Assembly (NCBI GenBank): GCA_905250075.1
Contig: CAJNOP010000029.1
Coordinates: forward strand, 1,871,701 to 1,935,700
Source of the DNA: Rotaria sp. Silwood1
Taxonomy: Eukaryota; Rotifera; Eurotatoria; Philodinida; Philodinidae
Direction of reading: 5' to 3'
Length of the DNA: 64,000 nt
The notes under the pieces are model-generated. The model was given only the letters and a program-made list of their open reading frames with translations, was not told the DNA's origin and ran no database searches. Positions 39,601 through 51,238 of the stretch are shown one piece after another (position 1 is the stretch's first letter; every line of letters begins with the position of its first letter). The translations under genes and the position numbers were made by a program.

Positions 39601-42600
39601 TCATGAGGGAGCTGTACAAATACAAGTACAAGATATACTCTAATGGAAATATTACCCTCATAAATTCAAAATTTGAATATTCGTTTGATGCAATTCATCC
39701 TTTCAACTGCAGTAGTCATAGTCTGTTTTAATAATGAAACCGTGATATTCGCACCTCGTGCAATCAGTTATTGTCTCACACTATGATTTACTCTAATCAC
39801 TCCATACCTATTCTATTTCGCATTGTTACAGGCACAGTTTTGAATTTGGTCACAAAGTTTACTGATAGTTATTATCTAATAAGAACAGAGTATTAACTTT
39901 GATTATAAACAGTAGAATTAAATATTTCTAAGTATTTTATTATTCAATGTTTAGACTCGATCTCAACTAACGACATTACAACAAGAGAAAGAAACAAGAG
40001 AAAAACAAGCTAATGATTTACTTGTTGAACTCAAACGATATCAAGAAACTATAGTTCCTGATTTAGAAAAACAAAATCAATCATTAAAAACAGAATTACA
40101 AAATCGAGGTATATATATCACAGATTTTGTTTTTGGTTGTTAATCAAAAATTTGCTTTCCTTATTTTCATAGATCAAGCAGCAAATTCTACACTTACTGA
40201 ACGTGAATCTCAATACGAACAACAAATAAAAGAGTATCAAGCAAATATTACTCAAGCTATTGATGAAACAGAAAAAATTCGCAGTGAATTAAAACGAATA
40301 CAAGAAGAAAATATTTCAAAAGAACAGCAAACTAATGATTTAATTAATACATTAAAACAAGATTATGAAAAACAATGTGAAAAACTTCAAAATGATTTAG
40401 TTGAATTAAATAATCGAGGTTAAATAATTTTTATTTTTATTTTCTTGAACAAAATTTTTGTTTTTCTTCTATAGAAGAAAAATTAAATACAACTCTCAAT
40501 GAACGTGAATCACATTATGAACAACAACTAAAAGAATATCAAAATAAACTTGATCAATCAACACATGAAACTCAAACAATTCAATCGGAATTACTAAAAT
40601 TACAAGAAGAAAAAAGTTCCAATGAGAAAAAGTCTATTGATACAATAAATACATTAAAACAAGATTATGAAAGACAATATGAAATTCTTAAAACTGAATT
40701 AACTGAATTACAAGATCGAGGTTTGATTTTTCTTTTTCGTCTATCTTTTTCTTCTATTATTATTATTATTATTATTAAAATAGATCGTACTCAAAATATG
40801 GCATTAAATGAACGTGAAACTCATTATGAAATGCAAATTAAAGAATATCAAAGTAAACGAGATCAAGCTATACGTGAAACACAAGATCTTCGAAATGAAT
40901 TAACAAAATTACAAGAAGAAAAAACTTCTAATGAACAACAATTAAATGATTCAATTAATAAATTAAAACAAGATTTTGAAAAACAAATTGAATCTTTTCG
41001 AATACAAATAACCGAATTAGAAAATCAAAGTTTGTTTTCTTTTTCTCTTTCTCTGATTATTTGTTTTTGTAACTAATCCATGTTGTTTTTCATCTATAGA
41101 TCGTACAAAAACAAATGAATTCAATGAAAAAGATCAACAAATTAAAGAATATCAATCTAAATTAGATCAATTAAATAGAGAAAAAAATGAATTACATCAA
41201 CAAATCGAACATAGTCAACAAGAAAACGAAAGTAAAATAAATCAATTAAAAAAAGGATTCGATGAAAAACATCAAACAAATGCACAAACACAAAGTGAAT
41301 TTATTCAACGTGTAAGTTTACTTTATTACAATTAGAAACAAAATATTTTATCAGTAAAATAAATGAAATGATCAGTTAATTATGAATTAGGTTTGTTAAT
41401 AGATTTAGACAGTAGTAAATAAAATTTCCTACAAGTTAATTAAATCAAAGAGTCAATATAAGAATTGAAAAGCTTTATAATGTCATTCGTTTTTCTTTTG
41501 AGCCATGAGTTCAGATCCTATGTACGACATAGATATGGAAAAAAATTATGAAATCAATAGAAAACGAAAAATCTTGCCAAAAAAAAGCAATCCAAATATT
41601 TTGATGTCACGAGACTACATTTGATAATGTTGATTAAGTGAACAGTTTATTGCAAATGCAACAAAGCCAAGTTTCATGGATAGCAATGTTCGACACTAGA
41701 ACCGAGACTACAAGAGAAACGTTATTCCAACCGTCACTAAAGGTTATAGTTAAATATTCTATAGTTTTAAGCGTATGATCTTAAATTATCATGCATCAAA
41801 GTTGAATTCACGAGACATGACTCAAAAAAAGTACTGATGGTCGACTAAGATAAATCATAAGACTAGCGTTGAAGAATTTTTTAGATGTAATATGAATATA
41901 TTTTGGAATAATTTTCTTCCGATGGGTATTAGAACTCAAAATTTTGATCCTTCATATACTTAGTCGTAGACCAACTATTTAACTGTTATATAATGTAGGC
42001 AGTAAAAAAAAAGCGTTACTATTTATAAAGTTGAAGTTGAGTACGATGATCATAATGGTGTGCAAATGTGAAGAAAAATTCTTTTGATAAAATCTATATT
42101 TTTTTCCTTGGCCAAGTCTGAAGTTTTTACGAGTATAAAATCTGTCTTTTTACTGGTAATTATAAAAAATAAGCTGACCATTTTGTAAATATTGATAATT
42201 CAAGTACTGACTCTTCAATCTCTACAATGAACATTAATATATATATTTTTTTTCTCTTATTCTTAAGAATGAAAATTTAGCAAAAGAATATGAAAATTTA
42301 AAACAAAACAATGAAACATTAAAACAAGATTTTCAAGATTTACAAAATAAATATAATGATCTACAAAATGAATGTCAAAAATATTCAACATCAAATGAAC
42401 AATTAAAAAATACAAATGATAATATTGTTAATGAAAAACAAGCTCTTATTGATCAATTAACAAAACAAATCAATGATATGAAACAAGTTCAAGTTGAACT
42501 TGTTGAAAAACAAATTAATCAACATTCAGATTTCGAACGACAATATTTAGAAGATAAAAAAAAACACGAGAAATTATTAAAAGAAAAAACTGATGAATTT

Positions 42601-43791
42601 GAATTAAAAATACAATCGATGAAAAGTAAGTTTTTTTCTCCATAAGAGCTGTTCGTGCAATTCCTGTGGGATTAAAATGTAACAACACGATGAAATAGGT
42701 TGACATTATAAAAGAGGAGATTCATTCACATAGATTTCAATTTGTGATTTAAATTCAAGTGTGTTTCATACTAAGATCGCAGTCTATGACAGAAGAAAAG
42801 TATTCCTTACGAGCCAGTCATCGTCTTTAATGACTGCTGAATATTAAAATATTATCTAGTACGAGATCAGAGAGGATGATGCCCATTCTAAGATCCGATT
42901 GGGCCATCGTGAAGTTTTAAGTTGTCCTTTCAAAAGGGATCATCTGGATAAAACATTGAACACTCACCTCACTACATAATTCAGTCAAATTTAGCAAAAT
43001 TTTTCCAATCAGTCTCTTAAATCATCGACTCTCTACCATAACACGCTAATACGCGTGTTGGATTGTATTTCAAAAAATCAATATTTTCTAGGTGAATATC
43101 TTATTGAAACTGAAAATAGTAATCTTGAACATGAACAAGAAAAAATTCGTTTAAAACGTCAACTTCAAGAAGCACTTCATGGTAATAATTTATTTTTTAA
43201 ATAATTATTTAAAAAAAAACAATTATAAATCTTCAAGGAGTTGAAAATAAAAATAATTCAAGTGCAACTGGTCATGTAAAACAACTTGAATATGAATTAA
43301 CTGAAGCACGATATCAGATAGAAAAATTACAAAAACAAATTGAAATCAATGCAACTAAAGATGATCGAGCAACACTTGAAGGTCAAATCAATTTTCTCAA
43401 TGATGTTATTGTTGATTTACGTAGTACTAATGAACGTTTGAAAAAAGAAATTGAATTTCAAAAAAATCCATTTGTTGGAGATGATGAATTACCTGAAAAT
43501 ACAATAACACGAGGAAAATCATCTGCTCCTAGACTTTATTGTAAGTTAGTTTTAGAGTTCAATTTTTCTTTATGATATTTATCTGTAAATAAATATATAT
43601 ATCTAGGTGACATGTGTGAAGTATTTGATCAACATGATACTGATGATTGTCCAAAACAAAGTTCAATGATAGATGATCAACTTCATAATGATCATCATTC
43701 ACATGAAAGAGTAGTACAACCACCACGACAATATTGTGAAAAATGTGAAGAATTTGGTCATGATTGTAACGAAGTCGATGAAACATATTAA
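36649..43791 (+). CDS. CLIP1: CLIP-170-type microtubule plus-end protein
   Basis: Fourteen exons: 36649-36877, 36955-36999, 37062-37256, 37639-38913, 38959-39062, 39955-40108, 40173-40418, 40475-40720, 40784-41029, 41100-41311, 42268-42625, 43092-43181, 43238-43540, 43607-43791; 1295 aa. Two CAP-Gly domains (about 53-120 and 193-260), each with the GKNDGS motif that binds EEY/F tails of tubulin and EB proteins, are separated by Ser/Thr-rich linkers. About 900 residues of Gln/Glu/Lys-rich coiled coil follow. The C-terminus holds the CLIP-170 metal knuckles: CDMCEVFDQHDTDDC, then CEKCEEFGHDC, ending DETY in place of the vertebrate DETF. Exons 7, 8 and 9 are each 246 nt and encode homologous coiled-coil units. 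The family tracks growing microtubule ends and recruits dynactin through the knuckle. The start lies 254 bp after the VRK stop, with GTTAG directly before it. Confidence 0.95.
37270..37480. repeat. Short terminal-inverted-repeat element in CLIP intron 3
   Basis: AGATGGGCTATGA (37270-37282) is matched by its exact reverse complement at 37468-37480. Just inside lies a small palindrome GTATCTGG..CCAGATAC (about 37290-37310). The total is about 211 bp and no reading frame is present. It occupies more than half of a 382-bp intron, while the two introns before it are 77 and 62 bp. It fits a MITE-type insertion. Confidence 0.65.
40173..41029 (+). repeat. Three tandem 246-nt coiled-coil exons in CLIP-170
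   Basis: Exons 40173-40418, 40475-40720 and 40784-41029 have identical length and phase and encode homologous 82-residue units beginning near TLTERESQYEQQIKEYQ, TLNERESHYEQQLKEYQ and ALNERETHYEMQIKEYQ, each ending in a short Glu/Asn/Arg motif before the donor. Exons 5 and 6 together (104 and 154 nt) carry a related unit split by an 892-bp intron, and exon 10 starts like another unit. Confidence 0.85.
41312..42267 (+). other. 956-bp CLIP intron 10
   Basis: Longer than most introns in the gene. The segment at about 41695-41935 resembles the expanded intron of LIM copy B (about 9075-9310), suggesting a shared old repeat. No gene was recognised. Confidence 0.5.
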
Positions 43792-46243
43792 ATTTTTACT
43801 TGATTTGTATTGAATTAAATTTTTAAAACAGTGATCAAATATTTATCAATTATTTGAACCAATGTTCTTCTTTTCTTTTTGTTTTCTCTTTCGATCTTTA
43901 CCGAACTATTGAAATGTCCGGTGCTCTACTTATCTTTGTACATTAATTGAGTTATTTCTTCTTGACATTTCTTCTTCTTGTATGCATATTATCTATTCAT
44001 TGTTATTCAATTTCAATCAAACAGAAGTAGCTAATTACATGGGTTCATTGTACTTTAGTTGTTTTTTTTTTCTGTCTTAAGACAATTTATGTGTGATGTG
44101 ATACAAAAAAAAAAATAAAAACTAGCACTTTAGAAAACATCTGTTGTTATTGTTGCAATATTATTTTATTTGTACAACGAAGAAAAAAGATAAATAAATA
44201 TATTAATAAATAGTCTTTTAAAATATGCAATAAAATTAGAAATATGATTTGTTTTGTATTTGCTGAAAACGAAGATTACCAGCGAATCATCTATTCATTG
44301 AGCTATGATCACAGCGGATGTAAGTATGAATGAAACTCGAAGATGAACCATGATCATTAGTTTTCTAATATGTCAAAAATAGAAGCCTGCGGACAGCTCT
44401 GTATCTTGAAAACTCTCGTTTGTCTCACAAGGCTCCACTCAAAAATCGTTTTTCTTGCTGAGTAAATGGTTTTCAATTGAAAGAGACATATATTGCCAGT
44501 TATTGATCTGCAAAGACTTGGACCAAATTATCAGTCATTTTTATTAATTTCAACTTTGTTTACTTGCTATAGATAATATGGATATATATTACAGAGCATG
44601 TCAATATCATCAAAAAGAATTGATAAGCTTTCTCACATTTTTTTTTGTATGGTTGATCCTAATATGTATTTTCTTATCAAGAAAATCAAAATGTCAACGC
44701 ATTAGTTTCGTTCACTGACACGGTCTTTATCTTTACTAAGAATATGTTTTTAATGGATGACTTATTATATGCCAGTTCAGTGACTAGAGAGAGAAACAGA
44801 ATGATTCATTACTTAAACATGAAAAGTCCGTCTACGATAAAAACTTTACTAGGAACAGAAGAAGCATGAAATTTTCAATGGTGGGGTGTCAGCTTAACTA
44901 GAGTAATAGAGCTCAAGCCAATACTTGCGATCTGTGTACATCGAGTTCTCATCGTAGCAAGGGAACGTGTGGATGTGGGTGCGGATCAGAGTCATGCACA
45001 GTAAGACTTTTTTATACCTTATACTCTACCCTATTCTATCCTACAAATTTTGTATCCTACAGTATACTATACCTTAACGTTTCCAGTTTTTGGCAAATGT
45101 GAACAGAAAGCTTTTTTTAGAATGATGAAACCAGTACAGTTTTATGTATATTATTAACATATAATAAAACGTATATCAATATTTTGCAATAAAATAAAGT
45201 ATATAATAGTTACTATATTCTAGAATTATAGTATAAAATACATAATAACAATCATAATATAGTTTTCGGGTCCCGAGACCCATGATCCAGAGTTGCGATC
45301 GGTAACGGTAAACGACTGGTCTGGTCTAGTAAAGAAATTTTTAACAATCGGTGGAAGTCACTTTTCCTTACCAGTTGGTGGGGATTTTGTTGATGGTTTT
45401 TATATATTTTCTTATCGAAAAATTGAAAATAAAAGTGCTCTTTTCCACAAATCAAAAATTTATTACTGCTTTCGAAAGCCCTCTCGACGAAGAAAAATGC
45501 ATCCGACTATTGTATTAAGTCTATATTCGTCATAGTTTCCAGATTATGTTCTTTCAACTAAATCTAATATGACGTCATGTTATTAAAAGAAAATTAAATA
45601 GCTGTTTTGTATTTCATGTTTTGGATAGGATTTTTGTGTTTTGTGCTTTTATAGTATATATTTTTCACAAACATAAGGCATAGAAAAGCAAATGTAGTGC
45701 GGAAGATAGATACAGTATACAGTTAGTCAAGAGTGTGAATGTATGAAGACTAGCCAAGCAAAGTCCAAAATTGATATAGAGCTTGTAGTCCTTGATGTCT
45801 TCTGTCCATTAATAGATGCCAAGAAAGAGAAAGAACAGAAAAATAAATAGTAATATGCGCTGTAGTCTTGAAGTATTGCTGCTATACCATTACTATAGTG
45901 ATTTGGAAAAAGATATGACTAATCCACAAATTGATTTGACTTTTATACGGTCAGAAAGAGAAAGAATAACTCATGCCGATATAACAGTCGGTCCCACTGA
46001 CGGTTTAGACCAATGCAAGTAAGGAAAAATCCTACCAATTCCAGCTCTATCTTCAGTGTGCTCATGTAGCTGAATAATGGCGCAATATCATGACAATGCG
46101 ACCTATCTTATAAATTTCGATGCATTATTTTGCCCTGAAGACAATTATATACGATTGATATTTTATTTTATACTTATACTAGCTAAAGAAAAAACAATGT
46201 TCGTTTTTCAAGGAAGAAGTCACTTTTGTTCATCTTTAATCCA
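43792..46243. other. Repeat-rich spacer between CLIP-170 and the fucosidase
   Basis: Holds the CLIP 3' UTR (poly-A signals near 44115) and copy 2 of a dispersed repeat in two parts, interrupted by about 595 bp. Open frames at 45293-45535 (80 codons) and 45816-46022 (68 codons) fall in the interruption and in repeat sequence; neither shows a known domain. Confidence 0.6.
44996..46125. repeat. Dispersed repeat, copy 2, interrupted
   Basis: 44996-45243 matches the first half and about 45838-46125 the second half of the repeat at 28107-28665. The 595 bp in between has no counterpart in copy 1, so either a later insertion split copy 2 or copy 1 lost this piece. The junction at about 45265 has a small GC-rich palindrome (GGGTCCCGAGACCC). 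Confidence 0.65.
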
Positions 46244-47650
46244 TTATTGACATAAATAAGCATCAAATTGAGCCAAAGTAGGTAGATTTCCTGATGTTTT
46301 ATAAATATTTAATCGTACAGCTCGTATCAATACAGCTTCGCCAAACAAAACAATTCGTTTATTTCCAATTGATTGTCCTTTCGCTGATGGAATTTCTATC
46401 CAACAATTTATACAATCTCCCCACATCATTAATCCATCAATAGACCATTGACGTATAGTAGCGCCAGCTGAACTTCTTAAATCTTCACGAATAACAACGC
46501 GATCAACTAATTGAGTTGATGAAAATTCTAAGATACAACTATTATTTGAACAAGTAAAATTACTTGGCAACGAATTACTATAACAATTTCGAATAAAATC
46601 ACCTAATTCTTTATATCTTCTAGCATGCTTAGGATCAACTATACCATCTCGATTAACAGCTAAATCTAATACTAATTTACAATTTCGACCAACAGATGTA
46701 TGATACACATGAATGAGTTCATCTAATGGTCGAATAGGAAAGTCATTTCCACCATAAAACCATCGATCACTAACTTGTAACGTTGTTGGACATTCAGGAG
46801 GTGAAAAATAATCACCATTAGGATCTTCTTGACCATTAGCATTGACAGTTAACCATGTGTCATCGAAAGCAAAACCAAATTCATTACCAATACTGCGAAT
46901 ACTATTATTTGTTAGACCAAATCCATTAAAAATTGATGCACTCGATTGATATTTTTCTAGTAAAGATAATATTCCATTCTTTAATGATTCTGAATAACCA
47001 CCATCAAACCATATTTCTAATAATTTTCCATAATTTACCCATAATTCTTCTAATTGTTGTAAAACAATTGATTCATATGTTTGTTGATTGATTGACATTT
47101 GACCTGGAGCTAATGGTCCTGGTTGAACACGAGTATCTTGTACATTTAACCAATTATTCCATACAACTGAATAATATAATCCAGTTCTGATTTTAGCTTT
47201 TCGACACGAATGCATAAAACTTCTAACAAGATCTATACCTGATTTAGGACTGTACAAAATAGAATAATTATAAGCGATTGTTTCATTCGTCGTTAATTCA
47301 AATTGAACTTGTGTTGGCCATGTTGTAAAACCACAATTATGTTTTGCTACTAGAATAGCATATTTAGCACCAACATCCATAAATGTTTGTACCCAATTAT
47401 CAGTATTTAATGTTGAAGGATTAAAAAGTTTAATATCAGGTACTAATGTTGAATTACGATTACAACCATCATATTCAACGGGTAAATATGATGCCATATT
47501 ATAATGAATTAAGAAACCAATATCTGATTGTTCTAACCAATATAATTGTGCAGGAGTTGGTCGTGCGTCAAAGGTAAACGGTTTTTTCTTACATGAACGT
47601 GCTTCTATTGATATTAGATAAAAAAATATTACAATCCACAAAGGACTCAT
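46244..47650 (-). CDS. Secreted GH29 alpha-L-fucosidase-like protein, intronless
   Basis: Single exon, 468 aa, with a signal peptide (about 1-18). GH29 marks: QSDIGFLIHY near the N-terminus, FNPSTLNTDNWVQTFMDVGAKYAILVAKH, EIWFDGG at 212-218 with Asp216 as the likely nucleophile, and a late conserved block SVGRNCKLVLDLAVNRDGIV. These resemble plant- and bacterial-type GH29 enzymes more than animal lysosomal FUCA1. The family removes terminal L-fucose from glycans. The usual KHHDGF motif reads KHNCGF (103-108), which changes a conserved active-site position, so activity or specificity may differ. The last 120 residues form a separate segment that looks like a beta-sandwich/discoidin-type domain. 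Lack of introns in an intron-rich setting and the non-animal type suggest horizontal origin; this is inference. Confidence 0.88.
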   Translation of the reverse strand: MSPLWIVIFFYLISIEARSCKKKPFTFDARPTPAQLYWLEQSDIGFLIHYNMASYLPVEYDGCNRNSTLVPDIKLFNPSTLNTDNWVQTFMDVGAKYAILVAKHNCGFTTWPTQVQFELTTNETIAYNYSILYSPKSGIDLVRSFMHSCRKAKIRTGLYYSVVWNNWLNVQDTRVQPGPLAPGQMSINQQTYESIVLQQLEELWVNYGKLLEIWFDGGYSESLKNGILSLLEKYQSSASIFNGFGLTNNSIRSIGNEFGFAFDDTWLTVNANGQEDPNGDYFSPPECPTTLQVSDRWFYGGNDFPIRPLDELIHVYHTSVGRNCKLVLDLAVNRDGIVDPKHARRYKELGDFIRNCYSNSLPSNFTCSNNSCILEFSSTQLVDRVVIREDLRSSAGATIRQWSIDGLMMWGDCINCWIEIPSAKGQSIGNKRIVLFGEAVLIRAVRLNIYKTSGNLPTLAQFDAYLCQ

Positions 47651-48502
47651 ATGCTATTGATTGAAAGTTGTTGTATATCAAATGAGTGTCAACAAAACGA
47701 AAATCTAAAATAATAATAGATAGAGAAAAAAAGGCAACTGATTTGGGATTAAGATAAATTTCGTAGGAAAGACCCAAGAAGTAACTTAGTTAGCTCGTTC
47801 ACGTGGTGAGAAATTTCAATATTTGATTAACAAGTTGGTCAAGTAATTTTGTTTCATAAAACAAAATTACGATATGGCGTGCATTTTAAGTTTATCCATC
47901 ATTCATGAAATTACTATTGTCTTAGCTGTATTTCTCTATATACAAACATTAAGAAAAACAAATAATTTTGTCACTTGTCTCACCTTTCCCTCTAGTAATA
48001 ATCGAAGAATTCATAGAAAGCTTACTAATCATTAAAACTGTAGTGCTACAATAAAGTTTAAGATCAGCATTTTTCGGAATCATATTCTCATGTAAAGATA
48101 TTAATCTGTAGTATTATTTTACTGGACCTTAAAAACACTAATAGTAAAAATAATCTCGTTCTAAAAAAAGAGAAATGGAAGAAGAATCTCAAACTTATTG
48201 TTAGATATTCTTCAGTTGATCACATTTTCTTATTCGATTTAATGACTTAAAAATCTATTCAGCTTGGTTAACAGTCTATTGCTTTGCACTTGCATAAAAT
48301 TGAACAATGAATTTTTCCAAAGCCATTGCATATAAAACTGACGAAATTCAATACAATGGCTGCAATCTAATATTTGATGGACGTGACATAAGAAAATCTG
48401 AAATACTAAGATAATGAATATGAATAATGTAAATACTAAAATTTATTTTTCAAAAAAAGTAAAGCTACTACAGAATGAAATGTATATTATATAGTCATTA
48501 GT
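47651..48502. other. Intergenic between the two glycosidase genes
   Basis: 852 bp, AT-rich. It should hold the fucosidase promoter and the 3' end of the next minus-strand gene. Nothing specific was recognised. Confidence 0.5.
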
Positions 48503-50092
48503 TTACGGATAACTAACCATAATTGGAAAATAAGTCTTTCCAGGTACAACCTTCCATATTTTCATTGTTAAATTGTTGACTCCGAAGTCAATGACAAACA
48601 TAGAGAAGAAAAAGTCATCACCATCACGAAAAATTCTATGATATTGTAAACCACAGCCATATTTTTTAGCTGGTTTAAAAGCAGGATTACAGTGTATTTG
48701 TTCCCATTCACCTGATCGAGCACTTAATGTTGGTGATCTCAATAAACCTAAGACCCAATTTTGTTCTCCTAATGTAGTATCACAATTTAGTGTACCATCT
48801 GGAGCTTCAATCAAGTGATAATAATAGTCTCCTGACTTGACCATACTACCTTCACCTCCACCAACACATAAACTTTCTGGATTCCACGTAATATTCCATC
48901 CATTACAATCCAAAGGAGAGAATATAGCATCATCAGGAAGATCATAACCAGCTACATCATAATTAACAAAATCTCGAGTACGGGCAATACCACGAGCAGC
49001 TTTATTGTTAGGTCCATCCCAACCATGAAAAGTAATATAGAACCAGCCATTTACTTTTTGAATGATTTCAGGTGTACCTTCATCATACATAGTCAATGTG
49101 CAATGCTTTCCAGTACCAGAACAGATTCTACTCCATAGTTGTCCACCTTGAACAACTGGGTTTTTTGAATTGGGTATCAATGGACCTGACATAGGATCAT
49201 ATCCAGCTCTTGAATAATGACAAAGAGACCAACGTCTATTATTTCCGATACACTGAGCTAAATAATGCCACCAGCCTGTTTCATTATCGTAAAAGGGAGC
49301 TCCATCAAGTGCTGCACAATTATCAAAAGTTGAGTTTCCAGGAAGTGCAACAACAGCAGGTTCTGACCATGATTTTCCAAAATCGGTCGAATTTCGAACA
49401 GCAATACGTGTTAATGGTACGATACCATTGCAAAAGTCTGGTGTAGGTGCATAAAAACCTTCTCTATAGAAGACATACCATCTTCCATCGAATGGTTTAA
49501 TGTATGTACCTACATTCCACATTGCTGTAGAGCTTGAATTTGTATGAGGAGTAGGAAACACTGACGAGCTTACTAGTTCTAATCCTGCTTGTCCTGAAAA
49601 AATATCGGCTAATTTTCCATCATCTAACTCGTTTACAATTGTTTTATAATGAACGATTTCACTACAGCAATGATAAAAAACTCGAAATTCTAATCTATGT
49701 CCAATAGTACTCGAAAAGTATAAAGAAAATATTTGTGGTTGTATTTTATCATAACCAAAATCAAGTCGTGAAATATTTCTACTTGTTAATATATAATTCA
49801 TATCTGCATCATTAACTTCAACAGTTAATAAGTTTAATGGATCAGCAATGTTATTATCTACTCCTAGATAAAAATCAACACGTGAAGCTGCAGTCGTAGT
49901 CCATTCCTTTGTATAAGGTCCATATGTGAGGTATCTTTCTGACGGATCTTGAGTGGTGACCACCCAAGAAGTATTATTAAAACGAGAACCTGTTTGATGG
50001 TAAGGTTGTGTACCAGGATAAAACTCAAGTTGAAGAGCGGTGACATAATAAAATAAGGATAAAACGAGCCATGTAATCGTGTATATTATCAT
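48503..50092 (-). CDS. Secreted five-bladed beta-propeller glycosidase-like protein (GH43/GH32-type), intronless
   Basis: Single exon, 529 aa, with a signal peptide (about 1-19). Residues 20-180 are a beta-rich domain with Asn-glycosylation sites. From about 190 on, repeated blade-like blocks such as GRWYVFYREGFYAPTP, STDFGKSWSEP, GAPFYDNETGWWHYLAQC, GTPEIIQKVNGWFYITFHGWDG, GIARTRDFVNYD and GEGSMVKSGDYYYHLIEAPDG fit the pattern of GH43/GH32/GH130-type propellers, in which each blade starts at an acidic site and shows W/Y-rich strands. Likely catalytic acids are in DGAPFYD and GTPEI but cannot be fixed by eye. The substrate is unknown; the family acts on plant-type or fungal glycans. It lies beside another intronless glycosidase on the same strand, which suggests shared foreign origin. 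Confidence 0.68.
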   Translation of the reverse strand: MIIYTITWLVLSLFYYVTALQLEFYPGTQPYHQTGSRFNNTSWVVTTQDPSERYLTYGPYTKEWTTTAASRVDFYLGVDNNIADPLNLLTVEVNDADMNYILTSRNISRLDFGYDKIQPQIFSLYFSSTIGHRLEFRVFYHCCSEIVHYKTIVNELDDGKLADIFSGQAGLELVSSSVFPTPHTNSSSTAMWNVGTYIKPFDGRWYVFYREGFYAPTPDFCNGIVPLTRIAVRNSTDFGKSWSEPAVVALPGNSTFDNCAALDGAPFYDNETGWWHYLAQCIGNNRRWSLCHYSRAGYDPMSGPLIPNSKNPVVQGGQLWSRICSGTGKHCTLTMYDEGTPEIIQKVNGWFYITFHGWDGPNNKAARGIARTRDFVNYDVAGYDLPDDAIFSPLDCNGWNITWNPESLCVGGGEGSMVKSGDYYYHLIEAPDGTLNCDTTLGEQNWVLGLLRSPTLSARSGEWEQIHCNPAFKPAKKYGCGLQYHRIFRDGDDFFFSMFVIDFGVNNLTMKIWKVVPGKTYFPIMVSYP

Positions 50093-51238
50093 AGCTGATT
50101 GTAATACTTATAAAGACTAGGTAAGAAATGTTCGTTTAATATTCTTTAATGGTCTGTTTGTCAAATATACGAAAATAGATGTTTATCTCTCTTACTTATT
50201 TTGGATATCTACAGGTTATTGATAAGACATGGCCTCGGTAATTTTTCTTTGTTATACAGCTTTTTCTATTATCGAATATTCAACTTAACCATATGGTCAA
50301 CTGAATTCATAATTTTAGATTTTTGTTAATACTGCAAGATTTAAATCTGCTTTTTTTCTTTACCTAAAATACTTATTTCGAGTTTCTCTAGCTAATAAAG
50401 ACTAATATTAATTTGTCAATGCGCAACTAATAAGACATAAGAAATCGTACTTATCATAATGCAGATCATTTTTTTATGTTATGTAAGAAATTGTCATTGA
50501 CTTCGCATGTCACAAGTGTGACAATTTCTGATAAATGGAAAGCTAATGTGGATGGAGATACACTTTATTCTATGCCCTCATATATCATATAATCGTATCG
50601 TTTATATACAAAGCACACACTTATATATGCAAGTAAAAGAAGAGAGGATGAAAAGAAAAGAGATGAGGCCAAGAAGAGAGAAAATATAGAAAAAGCAATA
50701 GGTCAAGACAGCAACGTGAGGATAGAAAGGTGACAACAATATATATAATATACGAGTGAATGATAGAGAAGGATTGAATATCATACGTGAAACCCAATCA
50801 ACCGGGAGCGTTACAACAAGTTCAAGATGTGTTCATTGGTTTTTTTCCGTTTGTCTATCGAAAACAGAGAATGAAAGTGAAAAAATAAAAAAATGCTATT
50901 TTGCTGAAGTATACAATTAATCGAAGACAAAAGCAATTGATGTGAACATAAATGATCTAAAATAATTAGAGATAAGTATGAATTTAATAGTCTTCATTTA
51001 TTACGACCACGGTGGTCTTACGAAAAATGTTTTATAATATAAATTGAATTTCAAAGATAACGTTAGATAATGACCCAAGCATATTTTCTGTCAATATTAG
51101 TGAAACTTTCGCAAAACAAATACTTTACATGCAAACATTAACATATTAAATTTATTCAAGTCTTTTTTAATGTAGTTAATTATTTTTATAGGAATAATGA
51201 GCAAGCAAACAATGACATGTTATTCACACTATAATAAA
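50093..51238. other. Intergenic
   Basis: 1.15 kb, AT-rich. A hairpin with 11-bp arms (AGAAATTGTCA at about 50486 and its reverse complement at about 50519-50529) lies near 50.5 kb. No gene recognised. Confidence 0.5.

Noticed and set aside
45293-46022. 80- and 68-codon open frames
   Set aside because: Located in an inserted repeat and its flank; no start context, no domain, and the matching repeat at 28.1 kb has no such frame.
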